DNA of 10,257 bases from JBEIDK01 sp040383485 (GTDB lineage: Bacteria > Bacteroidota > Bacteroidia > UBA4408). Made by a program: the position numbers and the translations under genes. Positions 6,399 to 10,257 of this stretch are shown in pieces. Below the pieces are notes generated by a model. The model was given only the letters and a program-made list of their open reading frames with translations, ran no database searches and was not told the origin of the DNA. The stretch is taken from contig JBEIDK010000121.1 in the NCBI GenBank assembly GCA_040383485.1, forward strand, positions 1 through 10,257, in the 5' to 3' direction. Numbering within the stretch: the first letter of the stretch is position 1; every line of letters begins with the position of its first letter.

Positions 6399-6848
6399 TT
6401 AAGCTTCTTGTAATTGCTTGCTGATGTTCCTATAGGTATATGAGTGATAAATATGCCTACGTGCAAAACGCGCTTGGGTAGGAGAGTTTACAAGCTTAAT
6501 ATAAATATTACGTGGAACTCCAAAATATTCATAAACACATCCATCTTGAAAGGTTATTTTTAGCGTTTGTCCTGTATATTGAAAATCATCAATAGATGCT
6601 GCAGAAGTAATGCGCGTATATTCTTCCAAATTTAGTGAATGCGTTTCTGGAGCTACACTTACTAAAAGGTGATAAGCAGAAATAATTTGTTTGCTTTTAT
6701 TCTCGTATTCTAATTTACGCTCATCGTCTTCTTGAATTTTGTCGGGATGAAATTCCTTTATTAAACTTCGGTAAATAACCTTTAAATCGGCTAAAGTTAC
6801 CTCTGGCGCAACACCCAACAATTTTCTTGACTCTATTATTCTTTTCAT
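6399..6848 (-). CDS. J-domain / KTSC-domain fusion protein
   Basis: This 149-residue protein has two parts. Residues about 5-66 form a DnaJ-type J domain: SRKLLGV, then VIYRSLIKEFHPDK with the HPD motif at 34-36, and helix IV around IISAYHLL. Residues about 82-144 match the KTSC domain, named from the C-terminal extension of some lysyl-tRNA synthetases: ASIDDFQYTGQTLKITF, then CVYEYFGVPRNIY and ARFARRHIYHSY. The intact HPD implies that it can stimulate the ATPase of an Hsp70 (DnaK) partner, with KTSC perhaps supplying the client or nucleic-acid contact; its function is not established. There is no Gly/Phe region, zinc finger or C-terminal substrate domain, so this is not canonical DnaJ. It precedes rlmF by 8 bases, which hints at a ribosome- or RNA-related role. 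Confidence 0.87.
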   Translation of the reverse strand: MKRIIESRKLLGVAPEVTLADLKVIYRSLIKEFHPDKIQEDDERKLEYENKSKQIISAYHLLVSVAPETHSLNLEEYTRITSAASIDDFQYTGQTLKITFQDGCVYEYFGVPRNIYIKLVNSPTQARFARRHIYHSYTYRNISKQLQEA

Positions 6849-6937
6849 TTTAATTAGTATTAAAAATTGATTTTTTTACATCTCAATTTTAAAGGGCGCG
6901 AAGCTAGTAAAATTTAATGAACTCTATCTTTTTATTT

Positions 6938-7105
6938 AACCCAGATTACACATTAGAAATTCAATTACAACGCAAAACCCCTTCAAAATATTAAGTAAAC
7001 AACTTTTTCTCATGCATCATATATTTAATATGATTTATTCGTAAAAGTTCATATTTTATTGGGCTTTAGCGTTTCACCACGAACCTCTAACGCATAATCT
7101 GGGTT
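6938..7105. repeat. degenerate foldback (inverted-repeat) element, MITE-like
   Basis: The outer arms 6938-6957 and 7086-7105 match at 17 of 20 positions (AACCCAGATTA, then TTAGA), and the three differences are all transitions. Moving inward, the arms keep matching in the same order through AACGC, AAA, CCC, AAAATAT (6985-6991 against 7051-7057) and AACTTTT (7001-7007 against 7043-7049). They finish in a perfect 7-bp hairpin with a 5-base loop at 7016-7034. The whole can thus be read as one long imperfect palindrome centred near 7022. It has no coding capacity. Flanking bases allow a 3-base TTA duplication, which is too short to be convincing. A non-autonomous element, paired insertion-sequence ends or a structured leader are the options. 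Confidence 0.6.
7016..7034. repeat. perfect hairpin at the apex of the foldback element
   Basis: ATCATAT and ATATGAT form seven A+T-rich pairs around the loop ATTTA. It lies almost at the exact centre of the 168-bp element and closes its palindrome. Confidence 0.6.
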
Positions 7106-7212
7106 TAAACAATTGCAATTTTCATTAGCTGTAAGTTCAAAATAATGGTCTTCTAAACTTTATAATCTCTTATTAATAACATTTAACTGTTACTAAATTT
7201 ATACTTCTAGCC

Positions 7213-7242
7213 TTTATCTAACAGAGGCTTCCTTTATTTTTG
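7213..7242 (+). promoter_or_regulatory. Bacteroidetes-type promoter of the OmpA-family gene
   Basis: TATTTTTG (7235-7242) matches TAnnTTTG. TTTA (7213-7216) stands in for the -33 TTTG at a spacing of 18 bases. The box ends 18 bases before the ATG at 7261. The foldback element ends about 107 bases upstream of this promoter. Confidence 0.5.
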
Positions 7243-7260
7243 GTGAACTAAATTAATATC

Positions 7261-8322
7261 ATGCTTTTAAATAGAAATTTTATTAAACTAATTTTTATCA
7301 CGCTTATCAATTTCTTAATTGTTTCATGCGTGCCGTCGAGACAGTTAGAAGAGTCGAAAGCAAAAGCAGCAAACTGCGAGGCTGAATTGCAAAAGCAAAA
7401 AAACGATGCAAGAGAAGCAATAGATAAATTTGAAGATATAAAAACTGAACTTGAAGGATTAAAAAAACGCAATGAAGCCTTACAACGCGATACAACCATA
7501 CAAGGAAAGTCAATGGCTATGATTACTCGTAATTACGATAAATTAAATGAGACTTATGGTTTGTTATTAGACAAAAATAGAGAATTAGAAGCTCAAGAAA
7601 AGGCTGATAACAAGAGGTTGGTAGGGGATTTACAATTAACACAAGAACAACTTCAAAGAAAAGAGGATAGGTTAAGAAAACTTGAAGATGAACTTGAAAA
7701 TAAAAAGGTAAACCTCGATAAGTTAAAAGAAGACTTAGAAAAATCTAAAAAAGAATTAGAAGCAACTACGAATGATTTAAAACTGCGCGAAGCAAGAGTA
7801 AACGAGTTGCAAAGCATTTTGGCCCGCAAAGACTCAACGGTAGCTAGCTTAAAGAAAAAAGTTTCGGATGCCCTGACTGGTTTTGAAAATAATGGACTTA
7901 CTATTCAACAAAAAAACGGGAAAGTATATGTGTCGCTTGAAGAAAGATTGTTGTTTGCAAGTGGCAGCATTTCTGTTGATAGTAAAGGTGTTGATGCATT
8001 AAAAAAACTAGCCAAAGTATTAGAACAAAATAGCGACATAAATGTATTAATTGAAGGACATACCGACAACATCCCTTATAATAGCGCAGGAGGGGCAATA
8101 AAGGACAATTGGGATTTAAGTGTTTTGCGTGCAACATCCATAGTAAAAATAATTTCTAGTAATAGTAAAATTGACCCAACAAGGCTAACCGCTGCTGGCA
8201 GAGGAGAATATTCACCAATTGACTCGGGGAATAATGCAGAAGCTAGGAAAAAGAATCGACGCACCGAAATCATTCTTACACCAAAATTGGATGAATTATT
8301 TAAAGTTCTAGATAGTAATTAG
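7261..8322 (+). CDS. OmpA-family lipoprotein with long coiled coil
   Basis: This 353-residue envelope protein begins with a lipoprotein signal ending in FLIVSC, lipidated at Cys23. A charged, heptad-rich coiled coil then runs from about 27 to 203 (many Lys/Glu/Leu, for example LRKLEDELENKKVNLDKL), with a possible break around 78-100. The C-terminal OmpA-like peptidoglycan-binding domain spans about 220-340: LFASGS, IEGHTDNIP and NWDLSVLRATSIV. Asp269 and Arg290 are the positions expected to hold the diaminopimelate of peptidoglycan, and RLTAAGRGEYSP and NRRTEIIL follow. It probably anchors the outer membrane to the cell wall, with the coiled coil as spacer. Its own promoter lies just upstream, and a GNAT gene follows 5 bases after its stop codon. 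Confidence 0.9.
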   Translation: MLLNRNFIKLIFITLINFLIVSCVPSRQLEESKAKAANCEAELQKQKNDAREAIDKFEDIKTELEGLKKRNEALQRDTTIQGKSMAMITRNYDKLNETYGLLLDKNRELEAQEKADNKRLVGDLQLTQEQLQRKEDRLRKLEDELENKKVNLDKLKEDLEKSKKELEATTNDLKLREARVNELQSILARKDSTVASLKKKVSDALTGFENNGLTIQQKNGKVYVSLEERLLFASGSISVDSKGVDALKKLAKVLEQNSDINVLIEGHTDNIPYNSAGGAIKDNWDLSVLRATSIVKIISSNSKIDPTRLTAAGRGEYSPIDSGNNAEARKKNRRTEIILTPKLDELFKVLDSN

Positions 8323-8327
8323 TACTG

Positions 8328-8771
8328 GTGTCAAAGCTTATTGAAATTAAATTGATTTCATACCAATCTCATGAGTATGAAAAAATGATTGAATTACGCT
8401 ACTCAGTTCTGAGAAAGCCATTAGGTTTAGAATTTACAAAACCAGAGCTTGAAAAAGATGAATTTGACATTTTGATTGGTGGTTTCTTAAATAAAAATTT
8501 AGTTGCTTGTTGCATTACTAGTAAAATCAATAATGACTTATATAAACTGCGGCAAATGGCAGTTTCCTATGAATACCAAGGAAATGGTTTTGGCATTGAA
8601 TTATTGAATTTTGCAGAGCAATATGCCATTTCAAAAAAGGCAAAATATATGGAGCTTAATGCAAGAAAAACTGCAGTAGAGTTCTACAAAAAAAATGATT
8701 ATTACATTGTTGGAGAATTATTTTTTGAAGTAGGTATTGAACATTTCAAAATGCAAAAACAGCTAGATTAA
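8328..8771 (+). CDS. GNAT-family N-acetyltransferase
   Basis: This 147-residue protein matches the GNAT fold. It has an N-terminal LRYSVLRKPLGLEF motif (about 23-36). The acetyl-CoA-binding segment LRQMAVSYEYQGNGFGIELL (about 74-93) contains the Q/RxxGxG/A-type loop QGNGFG. Next comes the beta5-alpha4 region MELNARKTAVEFYKKNDY. It should transfer an acetyl group from acetyl-CoA to an amine; the acceptor cannot be told. The start is taken as the GTG at 8328, since there is no ATG before the domain: the only upstream in-frame option after the stop at 8316-8318 is a CTG at 8325, and the next ATG would cut into the fold. It lies 5 bases after the OmpA-family gene and is probably translated from the same mRNA. 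It converges with the S51 gene, with 4 bases between their stop codons. Confidence 0.87.
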   Translation: MSKLIEIKLISYQSHEYEKMIELRYSVLRKPLGLEFTKPELEKDEFDILIGGFLNKNLVACCITSKINNDLYKLRQMAVSYEYQGNGFGIELLNFAEQYAISKKAKYMELNARKTAVEFYKKNDYYIVGELFFEVGIEHFKMQKQLD

Positions 8772-8775
8772 TAAT

Positions 8776-10077
8776 TTATTTAGTCAGTATTAATTTATCA
8801 ATTACAATTCCTTTTGTTGTTTTAGCATTTACAATATATAATCCATTTCCTAAGTTTGAAAGATTAAGAATGTACGGACTAGTTTTGTTTTCAACCAAGT
8901 TATTAAGTACTATTTTACCAGTAATATCGGTTACTATAACTTCTGATAAACCTTGCGCAGTAATATTTACAAAGCCCTGACTTGATGGGTTTGGAAAAAT
9001 ACTTAAAAAAATATTTCTATTTTCTTGTAACCCAATATTGCAATCAGGAAAACTACTTGATGATGTTTGAAGGAAACCATTATTAACACTCCAATTTTCC
9101 CAAGTGCCACCACTTCCTGTTTGCCAATCATTTAAATTGAAAGTATTATTACCCGTTGAAGTACCCTTAATTGTATAAACCTTTAGTGCTTTTCCACTTT
9201 GATTCCAAGTTAATGGGGAGCTATTTAATAACGTTTCAGGTACGTTATTCTGTACTTCACAATTTGTTTGTATGAAATATGCATTGTCGTCATAAGCAGG
9301 AAAGCCTCCATATACGTGAGCAATACCCAGCGTATCAATACAAACAGCAGTATATTCATCGCATGCAATTCCTTTGGGATTTATTCCATAATCAGATAAC
9401 ATTCTGGCCATAAATACTACTTGCCTACCTCTCCTATCCGGGTTGTCGTAATGAGTATCAGTAATTACATTTTCTAGAAATTTATTTTTTATAAAAGAAG
9501 ATGAGTCAACAGTAACAAATGAATCAAACGGATTTGCAAGCGCAACACTGGAAGTTACGCTTCCATTTTGTGCCGAAAAATAATATTTCCCTTGTATTGC
9601 CATTCCAGCACTTGTGCCTCCAATAACAATATGTCTGTTTTTTATCGCATCATTAATTAGACTATCAATTGCATTGTTTCTCCAATACGAAATATAGGTC
9701 CACTGGTCTCCACCGGCAAACCAAATGGCCTCTGCTTGCTGTATTCTTTGTTTTAAATAACTATCGTTTGATGCATTAATGTTATTACATACAATAGTTT
9801 CAACTGAATTAAGTGTAATTCCTAAGGTAGTATATAAATAACTGTTATAACCGTTTGAACCAGTTGCCCGCAGCACCAAAACATCTCCGCCACTAGCCCT
9901 GTTTAAAAACCACTTCATGGCTTCATCATCTTCCGTAGCACCACCCATTAGGCAAACACCTCCTTTTGGAAATGTTAGGGTATCAGAATTATTACCTGTT
10001 CTGAAGGAAGTGTAATTTTGTGCCTTCATATACATTGAAAAACAAAGAAGAAATGTTACTTGTAATATCTTATTCAT
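8776..10077 (-). CDS. secreted cyanophycinase-like peptidase (S51) with T9SS sorting domain
   Basis: This protein has about 433 residues from the ATG at 10077. It has a signal peptide (MNKILQVTFLLCFSMYMKAQ, cleavage near residue 20), a class I glutamine amidotransferase-like S51 domain (about 35-270) and a T9SS type A tail (about 357-433, IFPNPSSQG to KLILTK). Active-site features are GGTSAGMAIQG with the nucleophile Ser156, WFAGGDQW (119-126), DTHYDNPDRRGRQ (207-219) and IACDEYTAV (237-245). These fit the cyanophycinase branch, which cleaves beta-aspartyl-arginine links, but other S51-like substrates are possible. A longer frame opens at 10119; the inner ATG is preferred because it puts the signal peptide at the N-terminus. 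It may share a transcript with the gene at the right edge, whose stop codon lies 48 bases upstream. Confidence 0.9.
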   Translation of the reverse strand: MNKILQVTFLLCFSMYMKAQNYTSFRTGNNSDTLTFPKGGVCLMGGATEDDEAMKWFLNRASGGDVLVLRATGSNGYNSYLYTTLGITLNSVETIVCNNINASNDSYLKQRIQQAEAIWFAGGDQWTYISYWRNNAIDSLINDAIKNRHIVIGGTSAGMAIQGKYYFSAQNGSVTSSVALANPFDSFVTVDSSSFIKNKFLENVITDTHYDNPDRRGRQVVFMARMLSDYGINPKGIACDEYTAVCIDTLGIAHVYGGFPAYDDNAYFIQTNCEVQNNVPETLLNSSPLTWNQSGKALKVYTIKGTSTGNNTFNLNDWQTGSGGTWENWSVNNGFLQTSSSSFPDCNIGLQENRNIFLSIFPNPSSQGFVNITAQGLSEVIVTDITGKIVLNNLVENKTSPYILNLSNLGNGLYIVNAKTTKGIVIDKLILTK

Positions 10078-10125
10078 AAAAATTATTTTTGTAAATCTAT
10101 ATTTAATTTTTAGACACAATTACGT

Positions 10126-10257
10126 TTATCTAATCACATCTATATAGCCTTGCGTAATAATGCCTGAGCAACCTTTACCAATATTGGTAATAACATAAGG
10201 GTATGTTCCAGATTGAACTTTTGCATTTAAATACCTTCCATCCCAAATAGGTTCGTA
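10126..10257 (-). CDS. C-terminal end of an exported protein with gliding-motility/T9SS type B-like tail (5' end outside window)
   Basis: Reading the minus strand from the right edge gives 43 sense codons and a TAA at 10126-10128. The peptide contains IWDGRYLNAKVQSGTYPYVI and ends GYIDVIR. The pattern WDG, SGTYxYVI, then a final G-hydrophobic-hydrophobic-R strand is that of the gliding-motility-associated C-terminal domain (T9SS type B sorting signal). It differs from the type A tails elsewhere in the window. The fragment is too short for a start codon or any functional domain to be visible. It lies just upstream of the cyanophycinase-like gene on the same strand. Confidence 0.75.
   Translation of the reverse strand, partial: YEPIWDGRYLNAKVQSGTYPYVITNIGKGCSGIITQGYIDVIR

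Larger units (their letters stand above)
6849..7260. other. 412-base intergenic region between divergent J-KTSC and OmpA genes
   Basis: No gene is visible here. The region holds the foldback element at 6938-7105, an apical hairpin at 7016-7034, and the promoter of the OmpA-family gene near 7213-7242. I found no clear TAnnTTTG box for the minus-strand J-KTSC gene in the roughly 50 bases before its ATG. Its promoter may therefore be non-canonical or lie farther upstream. Confidence 0.6.

Noticed and set aside
7248..7513. Two overlapping minus-strand open frames opposite the start of the OmpA-family gene
   Set aside because: Both are shadows of the coiled-coil coding sequence; the Leu/Phe/Ser-rich peptides reflect the reverse complement of Lys/Glu/Ala codons.
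7901..8273. Two minus-strand open frames opposite the OmpA domain
   Set aside because: They are antisense to strongly conserved coding sequence and have no promoter or domain of their own.
10078..10119. N-terminal extension of the S51 peptidase to an ATG at 10119
   Set aside because: The 14 extra residues would push the signal peptide inward; the inner ATG at 10077 gives a normal Sec signal.

Overview
The window is strongly A+T-rich and looks like chromosomal DNA of a Bacteroidota bacterium, probably a Chitinophagales/Sphingobacteriales/Cytophagales-type lineage. Three lines of evidence support this. First, four genes end in type IX secretion system (T9SS) sorting domains: 2-649, 3716-5410, 8776-10077 and the edge fragment 10126-10257. 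Second, the promoters that can be recognised carry the Bacteroidetes -7 box TAnnTTTG. Third, a futalosine hydrolase points to the futalosine route to menaquinone. Genus or species cannot be named from this sequence.

Left part (1-1815): the 3' end of a large secreted adhesin-like gene runs in from the left edge and is followed by a gene-poor spacer with small hairpins. Next comes a minus-strand toxin-antitoxin-like pair, DUF433 then DUF5615 (PIN-like). The two genes are coupled by a 4-base GTGA overlap and have a good promoter of their own. A spacer of about 240 bases separates them from the next gene.

Centre (1816-6848): futalosine hydrolase (mqnB, minus) diverges from a plus-strand run through a 45-base gap holding two interlocked promoters. 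The run encodes a 6-pyruvoyl-tetrahydropterin synthase/QueD-family enzyme, a lipoprotein of unknown function, and a secreted subtilisin-like (S8) protease with a T9SS tail. It meets head-on a minus-strand pair: a J-domain/KTSC-domain protein followed by rlmF (23S rRNA m6A1618 methyltransferase).

Right part (6849-10257): a 412-base intergenic region holds a degenerate foldback (inverted-repeat) element of about 168 bp with no coding content, then the promoter of an OmpA-family coiled-coil lipoprotein. That gene is followed 5 bases later by a GNAT acetyltransferase. This pair converges on a secreted cyanophycinase-like S51 peptidase with a T9SS tail. At the right edge, upstream of it on the minus strand, is the last 43 codons of another exported protein with a gliding-motility/T9SS type B-like C-terminus.

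Functionally the window mixes housekeeping enzymes (menaquinone, pterin, rRNA methylation) with cell-envelope and secreted proteins. I see no complete transposase, tRNA, rRNA or CRISPR array. The least explained items are the foldback element at 6938-7105, the unknown lipoprotein paired with the S8 protease, and the J-KTSC fusion. I did not find convincing evidence of a wholly new multi-gene system.
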